64,000 nt of DNA, from the NCBI GenBank assembly GCA_000949895.1, contig JWIT01000013.1:90051-154050 (forward strand), read 5' to 3'. Positions 54,942 to 64,000 of this stretch are shown here, in pieces. Each line of letters starts with the position of its first letter. The first letter of the stretch is position 1. The translations under genes were made by a program, and so were the position numbers. The notes beneath the pieces are model-generated. The model ran no database searches. It saw only the letters and a program-made list of their open reading frames with translations, and was not told the origin of the DNA. The DNA is from Agrobacterium arsenijevicii. GTDB lineage: Bacteria > Pseudomonadota > Alphaproteobacteria > Rhizobiales > Rhizobiaceae.

Positions 54942-57499
54942 TCGGCTCCGTTTTTCCGTCTCTTGCCAATATCAGGAATGCATCGAGACTCGCGCGGCGC
55001 GAAATTCGCGGCGGGCTGCGGGGCTTTTACATTTTCCTCGCCTGTATCGCGCTTGGAACCGGCGCCATCGCTGCCGTCAATTCCGTGTCCCGCGCTGTTA
55101 CCAGCGCCATTGCCACGGAAGGCCAGTCTATTCTGGCGGGGGATGTGCGTTTCGAACTGCGCAACAGGGAGGCGACGCAGGAAGAGCGGGCCTATCTCGA
55201 CGGCCTCGGCAAGATCGCGGTTTCCACCGGGCTGCGCTCCATGGCCCGCCTCGCCGACGGCTCCGAACAGACCCTGACGGAAGTGAAAGCCGTCGACGGC
55301 TCCTATCCGCTCTATGGCACCTTCGTGGCAGATCCCAACCGGCCACTGACCGAGTTACTGACTGGATCCGGCGACACCTACGGCGCCATTGCAGCACCGC
55401 TGTTGCTGGAACGGCTCGGTGTCAAGGTCGGCGATGAAATCCTGCTCGGCAATGTGAAGCTGAAACTGACCGGCACCGTGGTTGACGAACCGGATGCGCT
55501 GTCCGACGGCTTTGGTTTTGCGCCAAGGCTGATGGTCAGCCGCGACGCCCTGTTCGCCTCGGGTCTCGTTCAGAACGGAAGTCTGGTCGAACACGCCTAC
55601 AAAATCAGGCTGAACGATCCTGCCGCGCGGGCAACGATGACCGATGCGGCCAACAAGGCATTCCCCGATGCCGGCTGGTCCATCCGCACCAGCGACCGGG
55701 CAGCGCCGTCGCTCACCGAAAACGTCAACCGCTTCTCGCAATTCCTGACGCTGGTGGGCCTGACCGCCCTCATCGTTGGCGGCGTCGGTGTTGCGAACGC
55801 CGTTCGCGCCTTTCTCGATTCCAAGCGCACCACGATCGCCTCGCTGAAATGCCTGGGCGCACCGGCTTCCGTGGTCACCATGACCTATCTGTTCCAGATC
55901 GCCTTCATCGCCGTCGCCGGCATCGTCATCGGCCTTGCGGTTGGCGCCATCGCCCCGCTGATCGCCATGCGGTTTCTGGAGGGCGTGCTTCCGGTGCCGA
56001 AAGAGCTTGCCTTCTACCCCGCAGCGCTTGGTCTTGCCGCGCTGTTCGGCCTTTTGACGACGCTTGCCTTCGCCATCGTGCCTCTCGGTCAGGCGCGTGA
56101 GGTTCCGGCAACCGCGCTATTCCGCGAGCAGGGCTTCGAAGAAGGCAGTTGGCCCTCCTGGCCCTATCTCGCCGCAACAGCTTTGCTTTTGGCTGCACTG
56201 GCCGCCCTCGCCATCTTTTCGGCAGAAGACCGTTTCATCGCCTCGGTTTTCCTTGCCGCCATCGCTTTTGCCTTCGTGGTGCTGCGGCTCGTGGCATCGG
56301 GCGTCAAGGCCATCGCTAAACGTAGTCCGCGCGTTCATTCCGCCGCACTTCGGCTGGCGATCGGCAATATTCACCGGCCGGGCGCACTTACACCTTCGGT
56401 CGTTCTTTCGCTCGGCCTTGGCCTGACCCTGCTTGTGACGCTGACGCTGATCGACGGCAATCTACGTCGCGAACTGACCGACAGCCTGCCTGAGCGAGCA
56501 CCGAATTTCTTCTTCGTGGATATTCAGGGTAGTGAGCTGCAGGGCTTCCGTGATCTTCTCAAACAGGAAGCACCTGGAGGCACGCTGACCGAGGTGCCGA
56601 TGCTGCGCGGGCGCATTCTGGCGCTCAACGGTGAGGACGTGGCAAAGAAGGAAGTGCCACCATCCGGGCGCTGGCTGCTGCGCGGCGACCGGGGCATAAC
56701 CTATTCGCAGGATATTCCCGAAAACGCGACGCTGACCGAAGGAACTTGGTGGGGACAGGATTACAGCGGCGAGCCGCTGGTATCCTTCGCCGCGAAAGAG
56801 GCGCAGGACCTGGGCCTGAAGATCGGCGACACCGTCACCGTCAACGTGCTCGGCCGCAGCATCACGGCGAAGATCGCCAATCTGCGCAATGTCGAATGGG
56901 AATCGCTGTCGATCAATTTCGTCATGGTGTTTTCGCCAAATACCTTCCGCGGTGCACCGCACGCCTGGCTGGCCACACTCGCCGATCCTTCCGCATCCGC
57001 AAGCGAGGAAGGCCAGATATTGCGCGCCGTCACCAACGCCTACCCGACGATAACAAGCGTACGCGTGAAAGATGCGCTCGATGTCGTCAACCGGCTGGTC
57101 GGCCAGCTTGCCACCGCCATCCGCGCTGCCGCCGCCGTTGCCCTGATAGCCTCCGTCCTCGTTCTCGCCGGCGCCCTTGCCGCTGGAAACCGCGCCCGCA
57201 CCCATGACGCGGTCATCCTGAAAACGCTGGGCGGCACGCGAAGCCTGCTCATCCGCGCCTTTTCCTACGAGTATATGATGCTTGGTCTCGCCACCGCCGT
57301 TTTCGCGCTTTTCGCCGGCGGCGTTTCCGCATGGTTCGTGATTTCCCGTATCATGAAGCTGCCCTCCAGTTTCCTGCCGGATGTGGCGATCGGCACGGTT
57401 ATCGTCGCCCTCGTCATGACGGTGGGTATCGGCCTCATCGGCACCTGGCGTATTCTAGGCCAGAAGGCCGCTCCGGTTTTGCGGCAGGCGGGTGAATAA
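54938..57499 (+). CDS. ybbP: ABC transporter permease (FtsX/YbbP type)
   Basis: An 853-residue permease with an N-terminal anchor helix, a large periplasmic domain (about 60-260), a first FtsX membrane block (about 270-420, VNRFSQFLTLVGLTALIVGGV), a second (about 430-500), another periplasmic domain and a C-terminal FtsX block (about 720-850). This duplicated FtsX layout matches YbbP-type mechanotransmission permeases. Its substrate is unknown. Confidence 0.9.
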   Translation: MIGSVFPSLANIRNASRLARREIRGGLRGFYIFLACIALGTGAIAAVNSVSRAVTSAIATEGQSILAGDVRFELRNREATQEERAYLDGLGKIAVSTGLRSMARLADGSEQTLTEVKAVDGSYPLYGTFVADPNRPLTELLTGSGDTYGAIAAPLLLERLGVKVGDEILLGNVKLKLTGTVVDEPDALSDGFGFAPRLMVSRDALFASGLVQNGSLVEHAYKIRLNDPAARATMTDAANKAFPDAGWSIRTSDRAAPSLTENVNRFSQFLTLVGLTALIVGGVGVANAVRAFLDSKRTTIASLKCLGAPASVVTMTYLFQIAFIAVAGIVIGLAVGAIAPLIAMRFLEGVLPVPKELAFYPAALGLAALFGLLTTLAFAIVPLGQAREVPATALFREQGFEEGSWPSWPYLAATALLLAALAALAIFSAEDRFIASVFLAAIAFAFVVLRLVASGVKAIAKRSPRVHSAALRLAIGNIHRPGALTPSVVLSLGLGLTLLVTLTLIDGNLRRELTDSLPERAPNFFFVDIQGSELQGFRDLLKQEAPGGTLTEVPMLRGRILALNGEDVAKKEVPPSGRWLLRGDRGITYSQDIPENATLTEGTWWGQDYSGEPLVSFAAKEAQDLGLKIGDTVTVNVLGRSITAKIANLRNVEWESLSINFVMVFSPNTFRGAPHAWLATLADPSASASEEGQILRAVTNAYPTITSVRVKDALDVVNRLVGQLATAIRAAAAVALIASVLVLAGALAAGNRARTHDAVILKTLGGTRSLLIRAFSYEYMMLGLATAVFALFAGGVSAWFVISRIMKLPSSFLPDVAIGTVIVALVMTVGIGLIGTWRILGQKAAPVLRQAGE

Positions 57500-57603
57500 T
57501 CTTCGGTTGTGCGCTGCTTAACTTTAACGATTAATTCTTTGTAATGATCGCCGAAACGTGAGCGCTTTTCGCGCATATGGTGTCTTTTCAGCAGCAAAAG
57601 GCC

Positions 57604-57632
57604 TTGTATCGGACACGTTCTGCCATCATATT
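57604..57632 (+). promoter_or_regulatory. Putative promoter of the Bax-inhibitor-1 gene
   Basis: TTGTAT (57604-57609) and CATATT (57627-57632), 17 bases apart, place a start near 57639, just ahead of the structured leader. The fit between promoter and leader raises confidence. Confidence 0.42.
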
Positions 57633-57639
57633 CTTGGGC

Positions 57640-57705
57640 AGGCTTGCTGAAGCTCCGCAGCGGCGCCCGGGAGGTATCCCGACACCGTAGCAATTACGGA
57701 GCTCA
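57640..57705 (+). promoter_or_regulatory. ybhL-type RNA leader of the BI-1 gene
   Basis: A structured 5' leader: outer stem GCTCCG (57652-57657) with CGGAGC (57697-57702) encloses a small hairpin CGGGA-GGTA-TCCCG (57668-57681). This matches in position and shape the ybhL motif, a conserved RNA described in alphaproteobacteria upstream of ybhL (BI-1/YccA family) genes, whose ligand or purpose is unknown. The ATG follows 15 bases after the outer stem, so folding could mask translation initiation. Confidence 0.75.
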
Positions 57706-57717
57706 AAAGAGGAAACA

Positions 57718-58455
57718 ATGGCTGACTTCAATAACTACCAGAACCGCATGGCGCAGACCCGTGCACAGACTGGTGCGATGATCGATGAAGGTCTTCGCGC
57801 CTACATGCTCAAGGTTTACAACCTGATGGCACTGGCTCTGGTCATCACCGGCGTTGCTGCGTTTGCGACCTTTACGCTCGCGACCACCAACCCGGCTTTC
57901 GCCCAGCTGCTCTATGCGTCGCCGCTGCGCTGGGTCGTCATGCTCGCACCGCTCGGACTGGTGTTCTTTCTTAGCTTCCGTATCCAGAACATGAGCGTTT
58001 CCGCCGCCCAGATGACCTTCTGGGTCTATGCGGCGCTGATGGGTGTGTCTCTGTCCTCGATCTTTCTGGTCTATACCGGCCAGAGCGTCGTACAGACGTT
58101 CTTCGTGACCGCTGCCTCGTTCGGCGCGCTCTCGCTTTACGGTTACACGACGAAGAAGAACCTCTCCGGTCTTGGCTCGTTCCTGATCATGGGTCTGTTC
58201 GGCCTCATCATCGCGTCCATCGTCAACATCTTCCTCGCCTCTTCCGCGCTGCAGTTCGCAATCTCCGCAATCGGCGTGCTGATCTTCGCAGGCCTGACCG
58301 CCTACGACACGCAGAAGATCAAGGAAATGTATTTCGATGGCGACGAAGTTGCCGTGGCCGGCCGCAAGGCGATCATGGGTGCGCTGACGCTGTATCTCGA
58401 CTTCATCAACCTGTTCATGTTCCTCCTGCAGTTCATGGGTAACCGTGACAAGTAA
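57718..58455 (+). CDS. ybhL: Bax inhibitor-1 / YccA-family membrane protein (YbhL)
   Basis: A 245-residue seven-helix BI-1 family protein: MLKVYNLMALALVITGVAAF, FWVYAALMGVSLSSIFLVYTG, SALQFAISAIGVLIFAGLTAYDTQKIKEMY and the C-terminal LYLDFINLFMFLLQFMG. The pair of aspartates in TAYDTQ and LYLDFINLF is the pH-sensing/ion-path signature of the family. BI-1 proteins conduct calcium or protons and interact with FtsH-type proteases. It follows a ybhL leader and ends in a strong terminator. Confidence 0.93.
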   Translation: MADFNNYQNRMAQTRAQTGAMIDEGLRAYMLKVYNLMALALVITGVAAFATFTLATTNPAFAQLLYASPLRWVVMLAPLGLVFFLSFRIQNMSVSAAQMTFWVYAALMGVSLSSIFLVYTGQSVVQTFFVTAASFGALSLYGYTTKKNLSGLGSFLIMGLFGLIIASIVNIFLASSALQFAISAIGVLIFAGLTAYDTQKIKEMYFDGDEVAVAGRKAIMGALTLYLDFINLFMFLLQFMGNRDK

Positions 58456-58482
58456 GGGCAGGAGCCCGACAGGCAAATACGC

Positions 58483-58510
58483 AAAAGGCGGCCTTTCGGC
58501 CGCCTTTTTT
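58483..58510 (+). terminator. Rho-independent terminator after ybhL
   Basis: AAAAGGCGGCC (58483-58493) pairs with 58498-58508, loop TTTC, followed by more T's. Lies 28 bases past the stop. Confidence 0.9.
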
Positions 58511-58592
58511 ATTGACCAACATTCGAAACCTTATGGCCTCTCGGCCCGCTCGCCCACATCCTACGGCAACGGGTAGCACGCCCGTCTGAAGC

Positions 58593-58985
58593 TCACTCGA
58601 TGAGCTTCAGGACCTTGTCGAAGACCTTCAGAACCTGCGGCAGTTCGTGGCCGCGCTTGAGAATGCGGCCATCCGTATTGACCACGCAAAAGGCGCCCTG
58701 TTTCGCAGCCAGCTTGGGGTTCTTCTCGATCCTGTAGAGCGGCATTTCGCCTGATCGTTTAAAGACTGAAAATACCGCCTTTTCCCTCAGGTGGTCGATG
58801 GCGTAATCGCGCCACTCGCCCTCTCCCACCATGCGGCCATAGATGCGCAGAATCGCATCCAGCTCACGCCGGTGAAAGGTAATTGGCAGAGGGTCTTTGT
58901 CTTTTTTGTATTCGCGGAGATCGACAACGGTGGAACTGTCGCGTGAAGCGGTCTGCACCTGCTGCACATCCGGTTGATCGGTCAT
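58593..58985 (-). CDS. DUF2794-family protein
   Basis: A 130-residue alphaproteobacterial protein of DUF2794, with VVDLREYKKDKDPLPITFHRRELDAILRIYGRMV and FSVFKRSGEMPLYRIEKNPK. ATG 58985 follows GGAGG; a 60-codon extension is rejected. Function unknown; no domain of known activity is visible. Confidence 0.88.
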   Translation of the reverse strand: MTDQPDVQQVQTASRDSSTVVDLREYKKDKDPLPITFHRRELDAILRIYGRMVGEGEWRDYAIDHLREKAVFSVFKRSGEMPLYRIEKNPKLAAKQGAFCVVNTDGRILKRGHELPQVLKVFDKVLKLIE

Positions 58986-59394
58986 CCAATACCTCCGATT
59001 CCACCCAAGTCTTCCAATTAATGTGAGCCGGAGAAGACAAAATTGCAAGCCTCGCAAGGCCCTTGAGAGCGAGATCTGGATTTTGGCGGAAGGTTTGGCG
59101 GCCTTTGAGCGGCCTTTGAATGGCAATAAAACCTGGCGGCTGCGGCGCAGAATAACACCCGCCAATGCCCCTGCAGACGCTGCCTGCGATAAAAGCAGGG
59201 GTAAAAAATGGTAACCATTTAGGCAGCCGTTTTAGCATGGCCTGCCGTATTTCGGTCAAACCATGGCCCGAATTGGGTGGAATAGTCCTATTGTCAATTG
59301 ATGCCTAGGCACCAAGATGACCCGGTCCGGTGCATTGACCCTTTACCCCCAGCCCCCAATGCCCGGATCGGATCTTCCATCGCCAAATTGGCGA
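58986..59394. other. Gene-free region with a palindrome and tandem 11-mer
   Basis: This 409-bp gap lies upstream of the DUF2794 gene and downstream of the DUF1223 gene. It contains a perfect 11-bp tandem duplication GCGGCCTTTGA (59097-59107 and 59108-59118), a hairpin CCTGC-GATAAAA-GCAGG near 59183-59199 and a palindrome AAATGGT-A-ACCATTT (59206-59220). No supported CDS or terminator was found. Confidence 0.5.
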
Positions 59395-60135
59395 CTACTG
59401 TGTTTCATTCCCCAGCAGAATACTTGCGCCGACGATTGCCGCCGGATCGCCGCTGGCATTGGCCGTCTGTAACAGCACGGCGCAGCCACCCTTTTTCACC
59501 TTTGCCACCACGCTTGCCGGAAGCTTCACCGTCATCGGTGAACCATCCCACATGCCGACGGTCTGCACGTCATAGACGCTGTGCCAGTAGGACATTTTTT
59601 TCCCCTGGTTATCGCCCTTCTGCACATCCACCGTCTGTTCGCGCGTGAAATAGGCAACCACGACGTCGGCCCTGCCGTTGCCGGCGCCGATATCGATCTC
59701 TACCTCGTTTCCGGCAAACTTCGACGAGACCGGCACGTTCAGCCCCTGCCCCTCGCGCTTGAAAGCATCGAGCCTGTCGTAGATGCCGCGCACATCGGCG
59801 CCCTTGACGTGATCGCGACCGTTCAGGATGGCCTGCGGCGTATAGACCCCGTTACGGCCGAGGGCGCGCATGTAACCATATTGCCGTTCGGTATTTTCCT
59901 TCGATGCCAGCGAATCCGTCCAGCCCAGATAATTCCAGTAGTCGACATGGTAGGAGAGTCCGACGACATCGCCCTTCTGGATCATCTTGCGGAGCGCTTC
60001 GTCCGCCGGCGGGCAGGACGCGCATCCCTGCGACGTAAACAACTCAACAACGCCCTTCACAGCCTCCTGCGCATGCGCGGATGTGACGAGGAGCGTGCCG
60101 AGAAGACATATCGACAGGGGCAATTTCAGCGGCAT
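59395..60135 (-). CDS. DUF1223 secreted thioredoxin-like protein
   Basis: A 246-residue exported protein (signal peptide about 22 residues, ending SAHA). The CxxC of ELFTSQGCASCPPADEALRK near residue 37 and the later NGRDHVKG block define DUF1223, a family with a thioredoxin fold of unknown target. ATG 60135. It is transcribed alone between the acnA terminator and the gene-free region. Confidence 0.9.
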   Translation of the reverse strand: MPLKLPLSICLLGTLLVTSAHAQEAVKGVVELFTSQGCASCPPADEALRKMIQKGDVVGLSYHVDYWNYLGWTDSLASKENTERQYGYMRALGRNGVYTPQAILNGRDHVKGADVRGIYDRLDAFKREGQGLNVPVSSKFAGNEVEIDIGAGNGRADVVVAYFTREQTVDVQKGDNQGKKMSYWHSVYDVQTVGMWDGSPMTVKLPASVVAKVKKGGCAVLLQTANASGDPAAIVGASILLGNETQ

Positions 60136-60283
60136 TACAAGAACCTTTGTCCAGACCAGATATCCGGACGAATTGATGCGATCAACCCAACCGGATGCAA
60201 TCCGGAAAATAACGTCTATTCCACTTCAATAGAAAGTCACGAAGGGGTGAGTGGCAATCACAAAAAAAGAGGTGATGAAATGG

Positions 60284-60313
60284 AAAGACGCCGGGAAAAA
60301 TCCCGGCGTCTTT
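60284..60313 (-). terminator. Terminator of acnA
   Basis: A 13-bp perfect stem AAAGACGCCGGGA (60284-60296 with 60301-60313), loop AAAA. The reverse strand ends in CTTTCCATTTC, a poor T-run; the forward side has four T's. It lies 18 bases past the acnA stop. Confidence 0.75.
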
Positions 60314-60330
60314 TATTGGTTTAAGCTTTC

Positions 60331-63024
60331 TCAGGCGACCAGATCGCGAAGAACGGTCTGCAGAATGCCGCCATTGTTCATGTAGATCACTTCATCCAGC
60401 GTATCGATGCGGCATAGAAGCGGAACTTCCTTAACCGAACCGTCGCTGTAGGTGATCTTGGCGATCTTCTTTTCGCGCGGCTTGATTTCGCCGTCGAGAC
60501 CATCGATCTCGACGATTTCGTCACCCTTGAGATCGAGGCTCGCCCAGGTCGTGCCTTCCTCGAAGACGAAGGGAACGACGCCCATGCCGACGAGGTTAGA
60601 GCGGTGGATACGCTCGAAGGACTGCGCAATGACCGCCTTGACGCCAAGCAGGTTGGTGCCCTTCGCTGCCCAGTCGCGGGAAGAACCGTTGCCGTATTCC
60701 ACACCGGCAAAGATGACCAGCGGAACGCCCTCCGCCTTGTACTTCATGGCGGCGTCGTAGATCGACATCTCTTCCTTGGACGGATAGTGGATGGTGTAGC
60801 CACCTTCCTTGCCGTTCGGGCCGAGCATGTGGTTGCGGATGCGGATATTGGCAAACGTGCCGCGCATCATCACTTCATGGTTGCCGCGACGCGTGCCGTA
60901 CTGGTTGAAGTCGGCAACGGCGACGCCGTTCTCCGTGAGATACGCACCTGCCGGCGAGGCAGCCTTGATCGAACCGGCCGGGGAAATATGGTCGGTGGTG
61001 ATCTTGTCGCCGAAGAGACCGAGAACGCGGGCGCCCTTGATGTTCTTGAGGCCCGTACCGGTCTTGCCCATGCCCACGAAGTAAGGCGGGTTCTGAACAT
61101 AGGTCGACCTGTCGTCCCAGGCATAGGTCTGGCCCGGAGGAACCTGAACGGCCTGCCAGTTCGCGTCACCCTTGAAGACGTCAGCATACTTCGATTCGTA
61201 AAGTTCGCGGGTGACGTATTTCAGGATGAATTCCTGGATTTCCTGCGAGGTCGGCCAGATATCCTTGAGGTAGACCGGGTTACCGTTCTGGTCGTCGCCG
61301 ATCGGCTCCTTCGTCAGGTCCTTCTGAACCGTGCCGGCAAGCGCGTAGGCCACGACGAGCGGCGGAGAGGCCAGATAGTTCGCCTGAACGTCCGGCGAGA
61401 TACGGCCTTCGAAGTTGCGGTTGCCCGAGAGGACACCGGCCGTGATCAGGCCCTTGTCGTTGATCGTCTTGGAGATCGGCGGCGGCAGCGGGCCGGAATT
61501 GCCGATGCAGGTCGTGCAGCCAAAACCAACGAGGTTGAAACCGATCGCGTCGAGATCCTTCTGCAAACCTGACTTGGAAAGATATTCGGCAACCACCTGT
61601 GATCCCGGTGCCAGCGAGGTCTTCACCCAAGGCTGGGATTTCAGACCCTTGGCAACCGCGTTGCGGGCAAGAAGGCCGGCAGCGATGAGAACCGAAGGGT
61701 TGGAGGTATTGGTGCAGGAGGTAATGGCGGCAATCGCCACATCGCCATGGCCAAGATCGAATTCCTCGCCCTCAACCACATAGCGGCTGTGGAGCTGGCC
61801 GTGCTTCTTGTAGTCGTTTTCGAGCGCCGTTGCGAAATTCGGCGCAATGGTTTCGAGCGGCAGACGGCCTTCCGGACGCTTCGGACCGGCCATGGACGGC
61901 ACGACGTCGCCAAGGTCGAGTTCCAGCGTGTCGGTGAAGACGAGGTCGGAACCGTCGCCGGTGCGCCACATGTCCTGCGCCTTCGAATAGGCTTCGACGA
62001 GCGCGATGCGGTCCTTGGCGCGGCCGGACATGGTCAGGTAGTTGATGGTCTCGCCATCAACCGGGAAGAAGCCGCAGGTCGCGCCATATTCCGGACCCAT
62101 GTTGCCGATGGTGGCGCGGTCGGCAAGCGTCATCGAATCGAGGCCGGGGCCGAAGAATTCGACGAACTTGGAGACCACACCCTTCTTGCGCAGCATCTGC
62201 ACCACGGTCAGCACGAGGTCGGTCGCGGTTACGCCTTCCTTCACCTTGCCGGTCAGCTTGAAACCGATGACCTCAGGCAGAAGCATCGACACCGGCTGGC
62301 CGAGCATGGCCGCTTCAGCCTCGATACCGCCAACGCCCCAGCCGAGAACACCGAGACCGTTGATCATGGTGGTGTGGCTGTCTGTGCCGACGCAGGTATC
62401 CGGGTAAGCGATCGTTTCGCCGTCCTCTTCCTTGGTCCAGACGGTCTGGCCGAGATATTCGAGGTTGACCTGGTGACAGATGCCGGTGCCGGGCGGAACC
62501 ACGCGGAAGTTCTTGAACGCCTGCTGGCCCCACTTCAGGAAGCGGTAACGCTCGCCGTTGCGCTCATATTCAAGCTCGACGTTGCGGGCAAACGCGGTCG
62601 GCGTACCAAACTCGTCGACGATGACCGAGTGGTCGATGACGAGATCGACGGGAACGAGCGGATTGATCTTTTCCGGATCGCCGCCGAGCGACACCATGGC
62701 GTCGCGCATGGCGGCAAGATCGACCACAGCCGGAACGCCGGTGAAATCCTGCATGAGAACGCGGGCGGGACGATAAGCGATTTCGTTTTCGGTCAGGCCC
62801 TTATTATCAAGCCATTCGGCAACGGCCAGGATGTGCTCCTTGGTGACGGACTGGCCGTCCTCGAAGCGAAGCAGATTTTCCAGGAGAACCTTCATGGAAT
62901 AGGGCAGTTTGGAAACGCCCTTCAGGCCGTTGGCTTCAGCTTTGGGAAGGCTGAAATAGACGTAATCCTTACCGTCAACGGTAAGGACGGAACGACAATG
63001 GAAACTGTCGAGTGATTTGGGCAT
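60331..63024 (-). CDS. acnA: Aconitate hydratase A
   Basis: An 897-residue iron-sulfur enzyme converting citrate to isocitrate. Cluster cysteines are in [15 protein letters not shown] and [38 protein letters not shown] and [28 protein letters not shown] are catalytic blocks. Length matches the AcnA (IRP-like) branch. It has 272 bp upstream, shared with divergent ccmA. Confidence 0.97.
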   Translation of the reverse strand: MPKSLDSFHCRSVLTVDGKDYVYFSLPKAEANGLKGVSKLPYSMKVLLENLLRFEDGQSVTKEHILAVAEWLDNKGLTENEIAYRPARVLMQDFTGVPAVVDLAAMRDAMVSLGGDPEKINPLVPVDLVIDHSVIVDEFGTPTAFARNVELEYERNGERYRFLKWGQQAFKNFRVVPPGTGICHQVNLEYLGQTVWTKEEDGETIAYPDTCVGTDSHTTMINGLGVLGWGVGGIEAEAAMLGQPVSMLLPEVIGFKLTGKVKEGVTATDLVLTVVQMLRKKGVVSKFVEFFGPGLDSMTLADRATIGNMGPEYGATCGFFPVDGETINYLTMSGRAKDRIALVEAYSKAQDMWRTGDGSDLVFTDTLELDLGDVVPSMAGPKRPEGRLPLETIAPNFATALENDYKKHGQLHSRYVVEGEEFDLGHGDVAIAAITSCTNTSNPSVLIAAGLLARNAVAKGLKSQPWVKTSLAPGSQVVAEYLSKSGLQKDLDAIGFNLVGFGCTTCIGNSGPLPPPISKTINDKGLITAGVLSGNRNFEGRISPDVQANYLASPPLVVAYALAGTVQKDLTKEPIGDDQNGNPVYLKDIWPTSQEIQEFILKYVTRELYESKYADVFKGDANWQAVQVPPGQTYAWDDRSTYVQNPPYFVGMGKTGTGLKNIKGARVLGLFGDKITTDHISPAGSIKAASPAGAYLTENGVAVADFNQYGTRRGNHEVMMRGTFANIRIRNHMLGPNGKEGGYTIHYPSKEEMSIYDAAMKYKAEGVPLVIFAGVEYGNGSSRDWAAKGTNLLGVKAVIAQSFERIHRSNLVGMGVVPFVFEEGTTWASLDLKGDEIVEIDGLDGEIKPREKKIAKITYSDGSVKEVPLLCRIDTLDEVIYMNNGGILQTVLRDLVA

Positions 63025-63296
63025 GGTTAAAAACCCCGCTTACTCTGATAGCCAACACGTACGTGCAGACACCTATGCACTCATGCACATCAGGATGCGG
63101 GTACGACCATTTCCGCTGTCCGCACGTGAAAGTTACTCCTCGTAACATTCAAGTCCGGCGCAAGATGATGTTCACGCCGGCCGCTGGCGTGGTTGACACC
63201 CATATAGATAATTTCGGAGAAACGTGCCAGACCATTCAATGACCCTAATCGATTTTTTATGATCGAGACGATGAAAATCTTACACGGAACCGCGGC

Positions 63297-63938
63297 ATGG
63301 ATTTGACGGCGGAAAATCTTGGCGTGCGGCGCGGCGAAGATTTCATATTCATGAATATTTTCTTCAAGTTAAGCGACGGCGAAGCGCTGGTGCTGACCGG
63401 CCGCAACGGCTCTGGAAAATCCACGCTCCTGCGCACGGTGGCCGGCCTGTTGCGTCCCGAACAGGGATGGGTAAAGATAGCCGGCGAAGGAATAGAGCCG
63501 GACATGCGCCCGTCAGAGGCCTGCCATTATCTCGGCCATCGCAATGCGATGAAAATGGAACTGACCGTTTCGGAGAACCTGCGGTTCTGGAAAGACTTTC
63601 TCGGTGATTTTTCCGGCGGCACCGGGGTGGGCATCGATGAGGCAGCGGAGATCGTCGGCCTTGCGGGCATCACCCATCTGCCTTTCGGTTATCTGTCCGC
63701 GGGCCAGCAACGGCGTTTTGCCATGGCGAAGCTTTTGATCGCATGGCGGCCGGTGTGGATTCTCGACGAGCCGACCGCCGCGCTCGACAAGGCTGCTGAC
63801 GGCATGTTTACCGATCTCGTGAAGAACCACCTGTCCGGCGGCGGCATCGTGATTGCTGCAACCCACCAGCCTTTGGGGCTGGAGAATGCTCGGGAATTGC
63901 AGATGACGGGGTTTGCGGGTGTGGAGGCTTGGGCATGA
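63297..63938 (+). CDS. ccmA: Cytochrome c maturation ABC ATPase CcmA
   Basis: A 213-residue ABC ATPase that, with CcmB and CcmC, energises haem handover to CcmE. Walker A GRNGSGKST (36-44), signature LSAGQQRRFAMAKLLIA, Walker B WILDEPTAALDK, H-loop VIAATHQPLG. It is divergent from acnA. After its stop a repeat element fills the end of the window, so ccmB (expected next) lies beyond the edge. Confidence 0.94.
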   Translation: MDLTAENLGVRRGEDFIFMNIFFKLSDGEALVLTGRNGSGKSTLLRTVAGLLRPEQGWVKIAGEGIEPDMRPSEACHYLGHRNAMKMELTVSENLRFWKDFLGDFSGGTGVGIDEAAEIVGLAGITHLPFGYLSAGQQRRFAMAKLLIAWRPVWILDEPTAALDKAADGMFTDLVKNHLSGGGIVIAATHQPLGLENARELQMTGFAGVEAWA

Positions 63939-63955
63939 TGGGCGTGGGCGCGGGA

Positions 63956-64000
63956 CATACCCCCCTCTGCCCTGCCGGGCATCTCCCCCTCAAGGGGGGA
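63956..64000. repeat. Dispersed rhizobial intergenic repeat at the right edge
   Basis: The tail of the window starting CATACCCCCCTCTGCCCTG and reaching CTCAAGGGGGGA carries TCCCCCCTT-type inverted ends (CCCCCC... GGGGGG) and an inner dyad TGCCCTGCCGGGCA. I recall this module as frequent between genes in Agrobacterium and Rhizobium. It sits right after ccmA and is cut by the window edge. Confidence 0.65.

Noticed and set aside
63129..63146. GTTAC-TCCTC-GTAAC dyad upstream of acnA as an iron-regulator box
   Set aside because: The arms are only five bases and do not match the Irr/ICE or RirA patterns that I know.

Overview
This window is gene-dense, high-GC chromosome from an alphaproteobacterium of the Rhizobiales, most likely Agrobacterium (A. 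tumefaciens complex) or a close Rhizobiaceae relative. This rests on protein families that cluster in this group (Omp19-like lipoprotein, alphaproteobacterial Mic60 beside hemCD, DUF2794, IalB family, a ybhL-type RNA leader), on the mdh-sucCDAB order, and on two short palindromic repeats that I recall as typical of rhizobial genomes. No database search was run, so the genus is an inference. I see no tRNA, rRNA, insertion sequence, prophage, integron or CRISPR array. The window reads as conserved core chromosome rather than an accessory island.

Layout. 1-7 kb: start of the F-type ATP synthase operon (atpH, start of atpA), a small membrane protein, priA, xerC, a TraB/GumN protein, a DUF2867 protein and a cytochrome b561. 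7-17.4 kb: one long reverse-strand TCA-cycle unit, mdh-sucC-sucD-sucA-sucB-(MAPEG)-(LysE)-lpdA, closed by a strong terminator and carrying striking hairpins at its promoter and between genes. 17.4-23 kb: zapE, an Omp19-like lipoprotein and the sdhCDAB operon. 23-27 kb: a small secreted orphan, then a reverse cluster tsaD-gpsA-yciI-EVE-METTL20-type methyltransferase with a palindromic repeat inside it. 27-33 kb: forward cluster hemC-hemD-mic60-hemY-terB-glutamine amidotransferase, linking haem synthesis to an inner-membrane organiser.

33-45 kb: an MFS transporter divergent from yggT-yggU, ppa, a GNAT acetyltransferase, typA, an M3 oligopeptidase, an orphan gene, a MarR regulator with a Bcr/CflA exporter, and argG. 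45-54 kb: SDR, LysE exporter, a three-gene TrpXYZ-like ABC importer, rlmN, an IalB-family protein, a DUF1232 protein, a pterin dehydratase, a low-molecular-weight phosphatase overlapping thpR, and a GDSL esterase divergent from a YbbA/YbbP ABC exporter. 57-64 kb: a Bax-inhibitor-1 membrane protein behind a ybhL-type RNA leader, DUF2794, DUF1223, aconitase (acnA) and ccmA, with a repeat element at the right edge.

Functional theme: much of the oxidative TCA cycle (acnA, the odh complex genes, sucCD, sdhCDAB, mdh), ATP synthase, haem synthesis and cytochrome c maturation lie within 64 kb, so the window is centred on respiration. The features most worth a second look are non-coding: the ybhL leader, the hairpins and dyads of the mdh-suc unit, the 14-bp inverted repeat between the MFS gene and yggT, and a CtrA-like site. 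I found no convincing new multi-gene system.
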